Part shown: piece after piece, positions 8,066-16,640 of the stretch
Numbering within the stretch: position 1 is the first letter of the stretch
Layout of the letters: every line of letters begins with the position of its first letter
Source of the DNA: UBA6136 sp044350805
Lineage (GTDB): Bacteria > Pseudomonadota > Gammaproteobacteria > Methylococcales > Methylococcaceae
Direction: 5' to 3'
DNA: 64,000 nt
NCBI GenBank assembly: GCA_044350805.1
Contig: JBILGU010000002.1
Location: 133,761 to 197,760, forward strand
Translations under genes and position numbers: made by a program
Notes under the pieces: generated by a model
What the model was told of the DNA's origin: nothing
The model's database searches: none
The model's input: the letters and a program-made list of their open reading frames with translations, nothing else

Positions 8066-8992
8066 TTACTTATTAGTGTAGGTCAGCCAATCCGCATGGT
8101 CCTGTCGGCGGCCGTAAACGTAATCGAAGTAGAGGCTCTGCAGTTTTTCGGTGATGGGTCCGCGTCCACCTGCCCCGATGATCCGTCCGTCAAGTTCCCG
8201 AATCGGGGTGACTTCGGCCGCAGATCCCGTGAAGAAGGCTTCATCAGCAACGTAAACTTCGTCACGCGTGATGCGTTTTTCATGGACTTCCAGACCTTGC
8301 TCGCGGGCGATCGTGAAGATCGTTTCGCGCGTGATGCCTTCAAGGGCACTGGTTAGATCCGGGGTATAGAGCTTCCCCTTGCGGACGATAAAGATGTTTT
8401 CGCCGCTGCCTTCCGCAACGTAACCTTCATGATCCAGTAGCAGGGCTTCATCGCATCCACATTCGACGGCTTCACGAACCGCAAGGATCGAGTTGACATA
8501 GTTGCCGTTCGCCTTGGCCTTGCACATCTGGCTGTTGACGTGGTTTCGGGTGTAGGACGAGGTCCTGACCTTGATGCCCCGGGCCATATTTTCTTCCCCG
8601 AGGTAGCTTCCCCAGGACCAGGCCGCGATCATGACGTGGGTCTTGATGCCTTTGGCATGGAGGCCCATGGCCTCGGAGCCGAAGAAACACATCGGACGAA
8701 TGTAGGCGCTGTTGAGGTTGTTCAGCCTCAAGGCCTCAAGATGCGCTTCATCGAGGGTGTCCTTGTCGTACGGGATCTCCATCCGCATGATGTGAGCGGA
8801 GCGGAACAGACGGTCGGTATGGTCGCGCAGCCTAAAAATGGCGGCACCGCGTTCGGTCTGGTAGGCCCGAAGCCCCTCAAAGACGCCACAACCGTAATGC
8901 AGGGTGTGGGTCAGGACGTGGACCTTGGCTTCCCGCCAGGGGAGCCATTCGCCGTCGAGCCAGATGACACCGTCTTTGTCGTCCATCGACAT
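8066..8992 (-). CDS. ilvE: branched-chain amino acid aminotransferase
   Basis: A 308-residue class IV PLP aminotransferase catalysing the last step of Val, Leu and Ile synthesis. Features: DGEWLPWREAKVHVLTHTLHYG at the start (conserved H-Y-G), FEGLRAY, RPMCFFG, the PLP Lys in CKAKANGNYVNS, EGSGENIF and TGSAAEVTPI. These fit IlvE rather than D-amino acid aminotransferase or aminodeoxychorismate lyase. It lies 43 bp after glnE on the same strand, an adjacency I recall from several Gammaproteobacteria, and is followed by a terminator. Confidence 0.95.
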   Translation of the reverse strand: MSMDDKDGVIWLDGEWLPWREAKVHVLTHTLHYGCGVFEGLRAYQTERGAAIFRLRDHTDRLFRSAHIMRMEIPYDKDTLDEAHLEALRLNNLNSAYIRPMCFFGSEAMGLHAKGIKTHVMIAAWSWGSYLGEENMARGIKVRTSSYTRNHVNSQMCKAKANGNYVNSILAVREAVECGCDEALLLDHEGYVAEGSGENIFIVRKGKLYTPDLTSALEGITRETIFTIAREQGLEVHEKRITRDEVYVADEAFFTGSAAEVTPIRELDGRIIGAGGRGPITEKLQSLYFDYVYGRRQDHADWLTYTNK

Positions 8993-9035
8993 ATCTCTTC
9001 TCCGGAATCAGGATGGATGCAGGGGCTAATTGGAA

Positions 9036-11906
9036 TCAGATGCGGCCGGAATCGCCTTCAGGTTGCAGGACGGCAGCCCATAGGGCCTGAATCCGCTCTC
9101 GAAGGGGCGCGAACGCTGCAGCGGCAACCACCGCCTTGCGCTCATCCAGTTGGGCCCGATGGGCTTCGCTGCGAAGTTTGAAGTAAGCCTCTTGAAGAAA
9201 ATCCTGATCCTTCTCGGGAATCAGGTGTTCCTCTTTGAGACGCTCCAGAAGCCGCAGGACATCGGTCCACTCGGTCAACCGGGGGTGGGCATTTGACCAC
9301 GCCAAAACCCAAAATTGTACTAGAAACTCGATATCCACGATACCGCCGGCCCCTTGCTTGAGGTCAAAGAGCGCAGGATCCTTGGCTTCCAGAACCTCTC
9401 GCATTTTCCACCGCATCTCAACGATTTCCTTGCGAAGCTCCTTGGCGTCGCGAAGGCGGCCCAGGGAGCGGGTCCGTATCGCCTTGAAGCGTTCACCCAC
9501 TTCAGGATCTCCGGCCACAAAGCGGGCCTTGACCAGAGCTTGCTGCTCCCAGGTCCAGGCTTCCTGCATCTGATAGGTTTCAAAGGCTTCAAGACTGCTG
9601 ACCAGAAGCCCTGAATTCCCCGAGGGACGAAGTCTCAGGTCGGTTTCATAGAGAATGCCGGCGGGGGTATTGGTGCCCATGATATGGAGGATGCGCTGTG
9701 CCAGTCGGGCATAGAATTCACCGGCGGTCACGGGTTTGGGGCCGAAGGTCTCCGCTTCCGTATTTCCCGAATACAGAAAGACCAGATCCAGATCCGATCC
9801 GTAGCCGAGTTCCAGGCCCCCGAGCTTCCCATAGGCAATGACCGCAAACCCGGCGTCTAAAGCCTCAAGGTTCCCGGGGCTGCCATGACGCTTACGAGTG
9901 ATGTCAAAGCTCCGGGTCAATGCGGCTCGAAGCAGCGTTTCAGCCAGGGCGGTCAGGGCGTTACTGACCTCAGGTAGGGGGAGTGACCCAGCGATATCCG
10001 CGGCCGCGATTCTCAAAATCACCACCTGCCGGTATTGCCGCAAGGCGACCATGTAGGCTTCGAGATCCTCAGGATCCAGGTCCTCAAGCTTTCGGTCGAG
10101 CTCTGTTTCCAGCGCCTCCCGGGTGATGGGGGCGAGGAAGCTTCGAGGGTCGAGAAGTTCATCCAAGAGGATGGGGTGTCGCCCCAGGGTAGTCGCAAAC
10201 CAGGGGCTCGCGCCGACCAGTGCTACGAGACGGGTTCGAGCCCCCGGGTTCTCTGCCAGGAGGGTCAGATAAACGTTGCGGCTGGCAATGGCCTCGAGCA
10301 CCTTGAGGAGACGATCCAGGGTTTCAAGGCGGTGGGGCTCTTGGTTGATCTCCTTGAGGAGATCGGGGAGCACTCTTCGAATTTCGGTTGCTCCGCGAGG
10401 CGAAAGGCGCCGAATGGACGAGGCGGCCCGAAAAGACTCGAGCTTTGGAACCAGCGTTTCGGGATCTTGGATGCCCAGCGCGATGAGTGCAGAGACAAGG
10501 GCCTCAGTATCGCCATCCAACGGAAAGGGCGCCTTGCCGCTGTCGGTATCAATTCGAATCACGTCTTCAAAGACCTGATGGACCTGGGACTGAAGCTCGG
10601 TGAGGGCGCTGAGGAAGGAGGGGTAGTCGCCGTAGCCCAGGGCATGGGCAAGAGCCTGTTGCTGCTCTTCGGATTTGGGAAGGGTATGGGTCTGCTGGTC
10701 CCGATATTCCTGCAGTCGATTTTCGATGATTCGAAGGGTCCGATAGTGGGCTTTGAGTTCGGTGACCGTCTCTTCGGGAAGGAGCCCCAGTGTCCCAAGG
10801 GCCGAGAGCACCGCGAGAATCTCCCGGCGCTGGAGTGATTTTTCCGTGCCGCCACGAATCAACTGAAAGGCTTGTCCGATAAATTCGATTTCCCGGATGC
10901 CGCCTTGTCCCAGTTTGACGTTCTGATGGTCGCCCTTTCGGATGAGTTCCTGACTGATCATGCGCTTAAGGTCCCGAAGTTCACCAAACGCGCGAAAGTC
11001 GAGATAGCGCCGGTAGACAAAAGGATGAAGGAAGCGCTCGAGTTCCGGGCCGCCCCGGGGGTCTCCTGCAATCGCCCGGGCCTTGATCATGGCGTAGCGC
11101 TCCCATTCGCGGGCCTGCCCCTCGTAATAGCGCTCAAGCGCCTCAAAGTGAAGCACCAAGGGTCCCGATTCCCCAAACGGGCGAAGCCGGGTATCCACGC
11201 GGAAGACAAATCCATCCTCGGTCTTTTCATCCAGAGCCCGGACCAGATTGCGGGCCAGTCGGGTATAGAACTCGGCGTAACTGGTTTCTTTTTTATCCTC
11301 GAGGACGCCATCATCCCGGTACGCCAGGATGAGGTCGATATCCGAGGAATAATTAAGTTCTCGGGCACCGAGCTTTCCCATGCCCAGGACCACCAGATTC
11401 TGGGGCTCTCCTTCGCGGTTACGCGGGATCCCGAAGCGTTCGGTCAGCCATTCAAAATGGAGGCTGAGGGCGGTTTCAACGGCGGCTTCGGCCAACAGGG
11501 AGAGATCCCTAAGGGTTTCTTCGATGGGGGCCCAGCCCGCGATATCCCGCCAGGCAATCCGAACCATTTCAAGGCTACGCATCCTGCGAAGAGCCTTTTG
11601 AAGGCCCGCCTCATCGGTGACTTCGCTCAAGGCGTTTTCAAGTTGGGCGCGAATGGCCATCTCATTCCGGCGGGTCTCCAGAAGCCCCTCATCGATCAGC
11701 ACTTTTAGAAGCCCTGCGTTTCGGGTGATCTCCTGGGCGATAAAGGGGGAGGTGGCAAGGATCAGGGGAAGGGAGTCGAGAATCTTTTGGGGGATGAGAG
11801 GTGCATCCTCAGCCCCCCGCCTCTCGAGATAGCGGCTCCAAAGTGCCCGCGCCGAGGTTTGGAGGGGGCTTGGCAGGGTCTCGAAAGGCAGGGTTTCGTT
11901 CGCCAT
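9036..11906 (-). CDS. glnE: bifunctional glutamine synthetase adenylyltransferase / adenylyl-removing enzyme
   Basis: A 956-residue GlnE, full length. It adenylylates GlnA in nitrogen excess and removes AMP in nitrogen limitation under PII control. Both nucleotidyltransferase domains are visible: the N-terminal one with GMGKLGARELNYSSDIDL and the C-terminal one with AYGKLGGLELGYGSDLDL. Each holds the GS..D.D metal site. The C-terminal half also carries DLKQGAGGIVDIEFLVQ, mirrored in the N-terminal half by KLGQGGIREIEFIGQ. Start is ATG at 11906, 11 bp after the TPR gene. No glnA or glnB is present nearby. Confidence 0.96.
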   Translation of the reverse strand: MANETLPFETLPSPLQTSARALWSRYLERRGAEDAPLIPQKILDSLPLILATSPFIAQEITRNAGLLKVLIDEGLLETRRNEMAIRAQLENALSEVTDEAGLQKALRRMRSLEMVRIAWRDIAGWAPIEETLRDLSLLAEAAVETALSLHFEWLTERFGIPRNREGEPQNLVVLGMGKLGARELNYSSDIDLILAYRDDGVLEDKKETSYAEFYTRLARNLVRALDEKTEDGFVFRVDTRLRPFGESGPLVLHFEALERYYEGQAREWERYAMIKARAIAGDPRGGPELERFLHPFVYRRYLDFRAFGELRDLKRMISQELIRKGDHQNVKLGQGGIREIEFIGQAFQLIRGGTEKSLQRREILAVLSALGTLGLLPEETVTELKAHYRTLRIIENRLQEYRDQQTHTLPKSEEQQQALAHALGYGDYPSFLSALTELQSQVHQVFEDVIRIDTDSGKAPFPLDGDTEALVSALIALGIQDPETLVPKLESFRAASSIRRLSPRGATEIRRVLPDLLKEINQEPHRLETLDRLLKVLEAIASRNVYLTLLAENPGARTRLVALVGASPWFATTLGRHPILLDELLDPRSFLAPITREALETELDRKLEDLDPEDLEAYMVALRQYRQVVILRIAAADIAGSLPLPEVSNALTALAETLLRAALTRSFDITRKRHGSPGNLEALDAGFAVIAYGKLGGLELGYGSDLDLVFLYSGNTEAETFGPKPVTAGEFYARLAQRILHIMGTNTPAGILYETDLRLRPSGNSGLLVSSLEAFETYQMQEAWTWEQQALVKARFVAGDPEVGERFKAIRTRSLGRLRDAKELRKEIVEMRWKMREVLEAKDPALFDLKQGAGGIVDIEFLVQFWVLAWSNAHPRLTEWTDVLRLLERLKEEHLIPEKDQDFLQEAYFKLRSEAHRAQLDERKAVVAAAAFAPLRERIQALWAAVLQPEGDSGRI

Positions 11907-11917
11907 AAGGCGGGTCT

Positions 11918-12643
11918 TTAGCGGAAGGAGGGTGTGAACTGGCCGAAGAACTCGGAACGGTTGGTCTGGCCATTTTGAGCCAGCGTCACCGCCTCCTGAG
12001 CTTCCTTATGCAGCTTTTCATCAGAAACCCGAAGCGTGGGACGGATCGATGCCCGTGCGGCTTTCTCAAGGTAAGGAAGGGCCGCCTTGGCGTCGCCTTC
12101 CTCCAGCAGGATGTCACCCATGAAGTAATTGGTGTCGATGCCTTCAGGGAAAAGCCGAACCCCCGTGGTGAGGACCTCGCGGGCGACTTTCTTATCGCCA
12201 TAAAGGAGAGGCCAACCCGGGAGTCGCCGGTAGAGGTTTCCGAGCGTCACGTAGGCGGCCCCATCGAGCGCCTTGGGGTCTCGTTCAATGGATTTTTTGA
12301 GAAGGTCTCGGGATTCTTCCAGCATTTCAAGGGTGTCGAGCCCGAGCGCTGCTGCGCTGTAGGTGCAAAGGATGATGGCTTCGACGATCAGAGGCTCCGC
12401 TCTTTGAGGGGCCTCGGCCTTGAGTGCCCTGATTCTCTCAAGAAGCCTCCGGTAGCGGGCAACCTGCTCGGCTCGAGGCGCCAGGTAGAAGACTTCGGAC
12501 CACTCGGCCTGAATACTGCGTGAGGTTTTGGCAATCGCATCAAAGCCCTTGTCCGCTGCAGCGCTGAGTTGGGGCGTGAGAAGAAAGACGAGGCCGAAAA
12601 AGCCTCCGAGAACCCGATTGGAAATCTGGCGAAGAAAAGCCAT
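11918..12643 (-). CDS. exported TPR-repeat protein
   Basis: A 241-residue protein with an N-terminal signal peptide (FGLVFLLTPQLSAAA) and helical repeats typical of a TPR fold, such as AYVTLGNLYRRLPGWPLLYG and YFMGDILLEEGDAKAALPYLEKA. It probably works in the periplasm as a scaffold. It follows the VWA gene by 24 bp and precedes glnE by 11 bp. A VWA protein paired with a TPR protein recalls the BatB/BatC part of Bat operons, but the MoxR ATPase and DUF58 partners are absent here. The precise function is unknown. Confidence 0.7.
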   Translation of the reverse strand: MAFLRQISNRVLGGFFGLVFLLTPQLSAAADKGFDAIAKTSRSIQAEWSEVFYLAPRAEQVARYRRLLERIRALKAEAPQRAEPLIVEAIILCTYSAAALGLDTLEMLEESRDLLKKSIERDPKALDGAAYVTLGNLYRRLPGWPLLYGDKKVAREVLTTGVRLFPEGIDTNYFMGDILLEEGDAKAALPYLEKAARASIRPTLRVSDEKLHKEAQEAVTLAQNGQTNRSEFFGQFTPSFR

Positions 12644-12667
12644 GAAGGTCCTCGAGAAGGCCTGGGC

Positions 12668-13657
12668 TCAGGCAGAAGTGGGATTTCGCCGCCGAAGAGC
12701 GGCATAGGCCAGGGTCACCAGAAGGCTCGCCGCCAAGGGCCACGGGTACATTTCCCTTTCGGGTCGATAATAGCGCTTGTCGCGCTCAATGGGTTCGAGT
12801 TCATCGAGGAGTCGATAGATCTCTTCCATCTGCTGGACATCACGCGCCCTGAAGTAGCGTCCATGCGTCATTTCGGCCATGCCGCGCATGGTGGGTTCAT
12901 CAAGATCCTGTGAGGGGTTCACGCGCCGGCTTCCCAGAAGGTCCCGGACCACCATTTCATCCGCGCCGATCCCGATGGTGTAGATCTTAAGACCCGAGGC
13001 AGCGGCAATTTCAGCGGCCTTCAGGGGCGCAATGTTGCCGGCGGTATTGGCGCCGTCACTTAAGAGAATCAGAACACGCTGTCCCTCAGGATTGTCTCTC
13101 AGACGCTTGATGGCAAGACCAATCGCGTCCCCAATCGCTGTGCGATCCCCGGCAAGACCGATCACGGATTCATCGAGCAGCGTCCTGACGGTCTTGCGGT
13201 CAAAAGTGAGGGGAGCCTGAAGATAGGCATTTTCACCAAAAAGGATCAGTCCGAGTCGATCGCCAACGCGCCGGTCGATGAATTCTCCGGCCACGGCCTT
13301 GGTAGCGGTCAGACGATCGACTTTGTGGCCATCAAGGACAAAATCCTGAATCTCCATACTGCCGGAAAGATCGACGGCCATCATCAGATCACGGCCGGTC
13401 ACGGCCTGTTCGATCGGTTCTCCCTGCCAGACCGGGCGGGCGGCCGCTGTGACCAGAAGAGCCCAAGCCAAAATCAGCAGAGGCGGAATCGGCTGATTCT
13501 CTCGATAGCCAGGCCGCGCCGTGGGGAGCGAAAAAAATTCCGCGGCTATCGGACTGATGAGGATGCTGCCACCCCCATCGGGGCTCGCGGGCAAAAGCCA
13601 GCGAATGAGCCAAGGGAGGGGAAGCGCAAGAAAAAACCAGTACCAGAGGAATGTCAT
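12668..13657 (-). CDS. BatA-like membrane protein with von Willebrand A domain
   Basis: A 329-residue protein with two N-terminal membrane segments (WYWFFLALPLPWLIRWLL and LLILAWALLVTAAA), a VWA domain at about residues 85-285, and a C-terminal membrane helix (WPLAASLLVTLAYAAL). The MIDAS metal site is intact: DLSGSM, a conserved Thr in GDRTAIGDA, and LLSDGANT. This layout matches BatA/BatB (Bacteroides aerotolerance) proteins, thought to act at the envelope with MoxR-type ATPases. No moxR gene is adjacent. It is the first gene of the VWA-TPR-glnE-ilvE unit. Confidence 0.8.
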   Translation of the reverse strand: MTFLWYWFFLALPLPWLIRWLLPASPDGGGSILISPIAAEFFSLPTARPGYRENQPIPPLLILAWALLVTAAARPVWQGEPIEQAVTGRDLMMAVDLSGSMEIQDFVLDGHKVDRLTATKAVAGEFIDRRVGDRLGLILFGENAYLQAPLTFDRKTVRTLLDESVIGLAGDRTAIGDAIGLAIKRLRDNPEGQRVLILLSDGANTAGNIAPLKAAEIAAASGLKIYTIGIGADEMVVRDLLGSRRVNPSQDLDEPTMRGMAEMTHGRYFRARDVQQMEEIYRLLDELEPIERDKRYYRPEREMYPWPLAASLLVTLAYAALRRRNPTSA

Positions 13658-13741
13658 ACGACCAACATCATTTTAGATAGGGGGATCAGCAAGGCGAAAG
13701 CTGCATTCTGTTGGCTGATCCGCTACGACTGAGACGACTGG

Positions 13742-14077
13742 CTAGGTTCGAGAATGCGTTTCTAGCCATTCCCTGAGGGCTGCATTCACTCGTGTTTGCC
13801 AGCCTGGACCTTCCGCACGAAATGCCGTAAGGACCTCTTTGTCGAGCCGAATCGCCACCTGTTCTTTGGTTCCACTGCCGGCCGGTCTTCCCGCTCGACG
13901 TTTCTCTATCGTAGACCGGAGAGCCATTGTTGCGTCGGGTGACTCCTCGTCATACGCTGGCTCGATGCCTTTAAGTGAGTTTTGACGAATTCTCTCCCAC
14001 TCAGTCTTGGATTTGCCCTCTTCACGGGCGATCTGCATTTCTGTCGTTGTTCTAGAAGTCATTTTCGAGCCATTCAT
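13742..14077 (-). CDS. brnA: BrnA-type antitoxin (DUF4415)
   Basis: A 111-residue antitoxin-like protein. The C-terminal DNA-binding part (KEQVAIRLDKEVLTAFRAEG, then WQTRVNAALREWL) is a ribbon-helix-helix domain of the BrnA/DUF4415 kind. The N-terminal half is charged and probably binds the toxin. The ATG at 14077 lies inside the end of the brnT frame (26-bp overlap); a second ATG five codons in is possible. It should repress its own promoter as a dimer. The antitoxin frame is intact while the toxin frame is interrupted. Confidence 0.82.
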   Translation of the reverse strand: MNGSKMTSRTTTEMQIAREEGKSKTEWERIRQNSLKGIEPAYDEESPDATMALRSTIEKRRAGRPAGSGTKEQVAIRLDKEVLTAFRAEGPGWQTRVNAALREWLETHSRT

Positions 14078-14339
14078 GGTAGGCCTCCCTTTCAGTCCGG
14101 TTAGCCGAACGAAGGCTAATGATATGAGGTACTTCTCCAGGTAGATACACCACAGTCAGTACAGTCAAAAAATCAAAAACTTAGGCAAATGATTGTTGCC
14201 TGCGTTCGCCATTCCGAAACGTTTCAATGTCGAGGCGAAAAGGGCTCTGAATAACAAGATCAGCATCATTGAAGTCAAGCCCATGTTTTTCTAGATTAGT
14301 TTCCCTCTTGCTTTCGTGCCATGTGTATCTTTCGGTCAT
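14052..14339 (-). pseudogene. brnT: BrnT-type ribonuclease toxin, interrupted by an in-frame TAA
   Basis: Reading minus from the ATG at 14339 gives a BrnT/DUF497 protein: residues 5-23 contain YTWHESK, then NLEKHGLDF, and later ETFRNGERRQ. Codon 53 is TAA (14181-14183). The same frame then continues without a shift as VFDFLTVLTVVYLPGE, HIISLRSANRTEREAYHEW, ending at TAG 14052-14054. Length is 95 codons if the stop were sense, normal for BrnT. The interruption needs only one base change (for example from a Tyr codon). It truncates the toxin before its C-terminal strands and ..SLRSANRTER.. segment. It overlaps brnA, as is usual. It was missed by length-based ORF calling. Confidence 0.85.
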
Positions 14340-14343
14340 AGGG

Positions 14344-14376
14344 ATAAATGTAGATGCATTTATTGGCTGGCGTCAA
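14344..14376 (-). promoter_or_regulatory. promoter and operator-like dyad of brnTA
   Basis: On the minus strand TTGACG (forward 14371-14376) and TACATT (forward 14347-14352) are separated by 18 bp. A dyad ATAAATG-N6-CATTTAT (14344-14363) covers the -10 region, as expected for BrnA autorepression. The -10 ends only 7 bp before the brnT ATG, so the transcript would be almost leaderless. Confidence 0.5.
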
Positions 14377-14478
14377 CTGCCTTCAATGCTTAACGTAAGA
14401 ACTTCCCAACATGACAATCTGACGACCTGTGATCACTCCTCATCTGCTATTTGATAGCATCAGGAATCCCCACACCCT

Positions 14479-15294
14479 ATGGAAGTTTCCGTGTCACAAC
14501 CGATCAATCGCCTTCTCGAGATCATGGCCCAACTCAGAGATCCCCAAGGAGGCTGTCCTTGGGATTTGGAGCAGGACTTTAAAAGTCTGGTGCCTTACAC
14601 CCTTGAGGAGGCCTATGAGGTTGCAGAGGCGGCAGAGACCGGAGACAGTGACGATCTTCGGGAGGAACTCGGGGACCTTCTGCTTCAGGTGGTCTTCCAT
14701 TCTCAGATTGGCCGGGAGGCGGGCCTTTTTGACTTTGATGCCGTGGTCGATGGGATTTCTGACAAGTTGGTTCGGCGGCACCCCCATGTCTTTGGCGGTA
14801 TGGAATTTGAAACCTCGGAGGATCGCCAAGCCTACTGGGAGGCCTCCAAGGTTCAGGAGAAGGCCGAACGGGGAAAAATGACGCCGGAACCGAGTGTTCT
14901 CGGTAGTGTGCCCCCTGAGCTTCCTGCCTTGATGGTGGCGCAAAAGCTCCAGAAACGGGCCGCCCGTCATGGCTTTGACTGGCCTTCGATTGATCCGGTT
15001 TTTGACAAGCTAAAGGAAGAAATCGAGGAGCTGCGCGAAGCGATGCTCCTCGAGGATAAAAATCACATGGCCGAAGAATTGGGGGACGTTCTTTTTGTTC
15101 TGGCCAATGTGGCGCGCCACCTCGGGCTGGATGCCGAAGCCTGTCTTCGGGGCGGTAACCGTAAATTCCGGCGCCGCTTTCAGCATATCGAGCGCCGTGT
15201 AGCGGAGTCAGGCTCAAGCCTTGATCAGGAAAAGCTCACGACGCTGGATGCTTACTGGAATGAGGCCAAACAGTTGGAAAAGGCCGGGCATTAA
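14479..15294 (+). CDS. mazG: nucleoside triphosphate pyrophosphohydrolase MazG
   Basis: A 271-residue two-domain MazG, which hydrolyses (d)NTPs to monophosphates and is linked to house-cleaning and stringent control. The N-terminal domain has INRLLEIMAQLRDPQGGCPWD and the metal-binding EELGDLLLQVVFH; the C-terminal domain repeats the pattern with EEIEELREA and EELGDVLFVLANVAR. The ATG at 14479 is used here, but GTG at 14491, preceded by GGAAG at 5-bp spacing, is equally good and would fit the usual N terminus. It converges on the SemiSWEET gene with overlapping stops. Confidence 0.93.
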   Translation: MEVSVSQPINRLLEIMAQLRDPQGGCPWDLEQDFKSLVPYTLEEAYEVAEAAETGDSDDLREELGDLLLQVVFHSQIGREAGLFDFDAVVDGISDKLVRRHPHVFGGMEFETSEDRQAYWEASKVQEKAERGKMTPEPSVLGSVPPELPALMVAQKLQKRAARHGFDWPSIDPVFDKLKEEIEELREAMLLEDKNHMAEELGDVLFVLANVARHLGLDAEACLRGGNRKFRRRFQHIERRVAESGSSLDQEKLTTLDAYWNEAKQLEKAGH

Positions 15295-15590
15295 GCCTTG
15301 GGGTCGGATTGGGTTTCGCGCCAGCCAAACCAGAATTTCATCCCGAGAATTGCCAGAGAGAGCAGCAAGGTGACCGCGTTGGCCGCAATGATGGGGACCG
15401 CTCCGAGCTGGATGCCATAGACCAGCCAAAGGGCCACACCGGCACTAAAGAGAAGGAACATCCCAAGAGAAATATCTTTTGCGGATTGGGATTTCCAGGT
15501 TTTGATGACTTGCGGAAGAAAGGCCAGGGTGGTCAGGGTTCCGGCGATCAGGCCGAGAAGTTCGGTGTCAGGCATGGCAATTTGGCTCAT
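15291..15590 (-). CDS. SemiSWEET / PQ-loop family membrane protein
   Basis: A 99-residue protein with three membrane helices, right for a SemiSWEET half-transporter, which works as a homodimer moving sugars or related solutes. The first helix carries the PQ motif in TLAFLPQVIKTWKSQSAKDIS, followed by two hydrophobic segments (GMFLLFSAGVALWLVYG and ANAVTLLLSLAILGMKFW). I chose ATG 15590 because the longer upstream extension from a GTG has no family resemblance. The substrate is not determinable. Confidence 0.85.
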   Translation of the reverse strand: MSQIAMPDTELLGLIAGTLTTLAFLPQVIKTWKSQSAKDISLGMFLLFSAGVALWLVYGIQLGAVPIIAANAVTLLLSLAILGMKFWFGWRETQSDPKA

Positions 15591-15827
15591 TGAGTGAGGG
15601 GGTTCGGGCTTAAAGCCACATGTCTCTGAAGTGACAATCGCCAAAGGTGACCCAGCGGGGAAATAGTCTGCCACGACAGATGACGAAAATCGGGTTGCAT
15701 TCCATAGGGGCCTTAAGGCATTATCGAATCGTCGGGATTCTCGCGGTTGCTTATAACCTTCGGGGAACTTTGTAAACCGCGCCGAGTCCTACCGGTTAGT
15801 CTCTTGTTGCGGATAATGAGGTGAACC
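15591..15827. other. gap with no gene seen
   Basis: Divergent gap between the SemiSWEET gene and the small membrane ORF. I see no convincing ORF, RNA or repeat; it probably holds the promoters of both flanking genes. Confidence 0.4.
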
Positions 15828-15983
15828 ATGGAAGAAATGTTGTTGAGCGCAATCAGTGTTGCCGCCGTGGCTGTGGTCTTGATTGAGACGGTGCTGGTTC
15901 CGGGAAGCCGGGAAGTGGCACGCATTCCTGACGAAGAGACTGAGCAAGCCCTCAAAAATCGATGTCGTTCGCTCGAAGACTGA
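15828..15983 (+). CDS. 51-residue single-pass membrane protein, unrecognised
   Basis: An ATG preceded by GAGGTGAACC (a good ribosome binding site) opens a 51-codon frame. The N-terminal third is one hydrophobic helix (MLLSAISVAAVAVVLIETVLV); the rest is charged and probably cytoplasmic (REVARIP, DEETEQALKNR). A strong terminator follows 17 bp after the stop. Ribosome binding site, plausible topology and terminator together support a real gene, though no family is recognised. Confidence 0.55.
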   Translation: MEEMLLSAISVAAVAVVLIETVLVPGSREVARIPDEETEQALKNRCRSLED

Positions 15984-16000
15984 GCAAATGAAATCCTACC

Positions 16001-16026
16001 AATAAACCCGGCTCGCCGGGTTTATT
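16001..16026. terminator. bidirectional terminator between small ORF and ampD
   Basis: A near-perfect 12-bp inverted repeat (AATAAACCCGGC and its complement) carries A- and T-rich ends on both strands. It can terminate the small plus-strand ORF and the minus-strand ampD unit. Confidence 0.8.
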
Positions 16027-16064
16027 GCGTTCAGGGGAGACCCCACCGGTTCCCAAAGATCCCT

Positions 16065-16640
16065 CTAGGTGCGAATCGCACCGACCCCGATACGCTCCCA
16101 ATCAAAAAAAGGACCCGGATCCCATTTTCGCCCGGGTGTGATGTCCGAATGACCTGCGATGGTCGTTCGGGAGAGGTTCGGATACTCGGCGATCAGGCGA
16201 TCCAGAATCTGATTCAGGACCTCGTACTGAATGGGTTCAAAAGACTGATCTTCCGTCCCTTCGATTTCAATTCCGATCGAGAAATCATTACAGACCTCCC
16301 TTCCGCGCCAGGAAGAAACGCCGGCGTGCCAGGCGCGTTGATCAAACGCGACATACTGGGTGAGGGCGCCTGAGCGCTGGATCAGGAGGTGGGCTGAAAC
16401 GCGAAGGGCCTCGATTTCCCTGTAGTAGGGATGTTCGTTCGGATCCAGCGTATTGGTGAAGAGCTGGGTGACTCCGGGGGTCTCGAATTGGCCCGGCGGA
16501 AGGCTGATCGCATGGATCACTACCAGCTGGATGTCTTTGGGGTCCGGGCGCTCGTTCTGGTTCGGGCTTTCGATAAAGGGGACGTCCACCAGACGATGAT
16601 TCTGGATGGGATGTTTCTTTGCAGGGTCCCTTGAACTCAC
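16065..16640 (-). CDS. ampD: 1,6-anhydro-N-acetylmuramyl-L-alanine amidase AmpD
   Basis: A 191-residue zinc amidase of peptidoglycan recycling, which cuts anhydro-muropeptides in the cytoplasm. Zinc ligands are in place at H43 (VVIHAIS), H164 (AGHSDITPG) and D174 (KWDPGP). SAHLLIQRSG, QRAWHAGVSSW and SIGIEIEG are also family signatures. There is no signal peptide, consistent with AmpD rather than the periplasmic AmiD. It overlaps the lspA stop by 4 bp (ATGA). Confidence 0.94.
   Translation of the reverse strand: MSSRDPAKKHPIQNHRLVDVPFIESPNQNERPDPKDIQLVVIHAISLPPGQFETPGVTQLFTNTLDPNEHPYYREIEALRVSAHLLIQRSGALTQYVAFDQRAWHAGVSSWRGREVCNDFSIGIEIEGTEDQSFEPIQYEVLNQILDRLIAEYPNLSRTTIAGHSDITPGRKWDPGPFFDWERIGVGAIRT

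Noticed and set aside
14269..14454. 61-codon plus-strand ORF over brnT promoter
   Set aside because: It is a shadow of the brnT frame and its promoter region.
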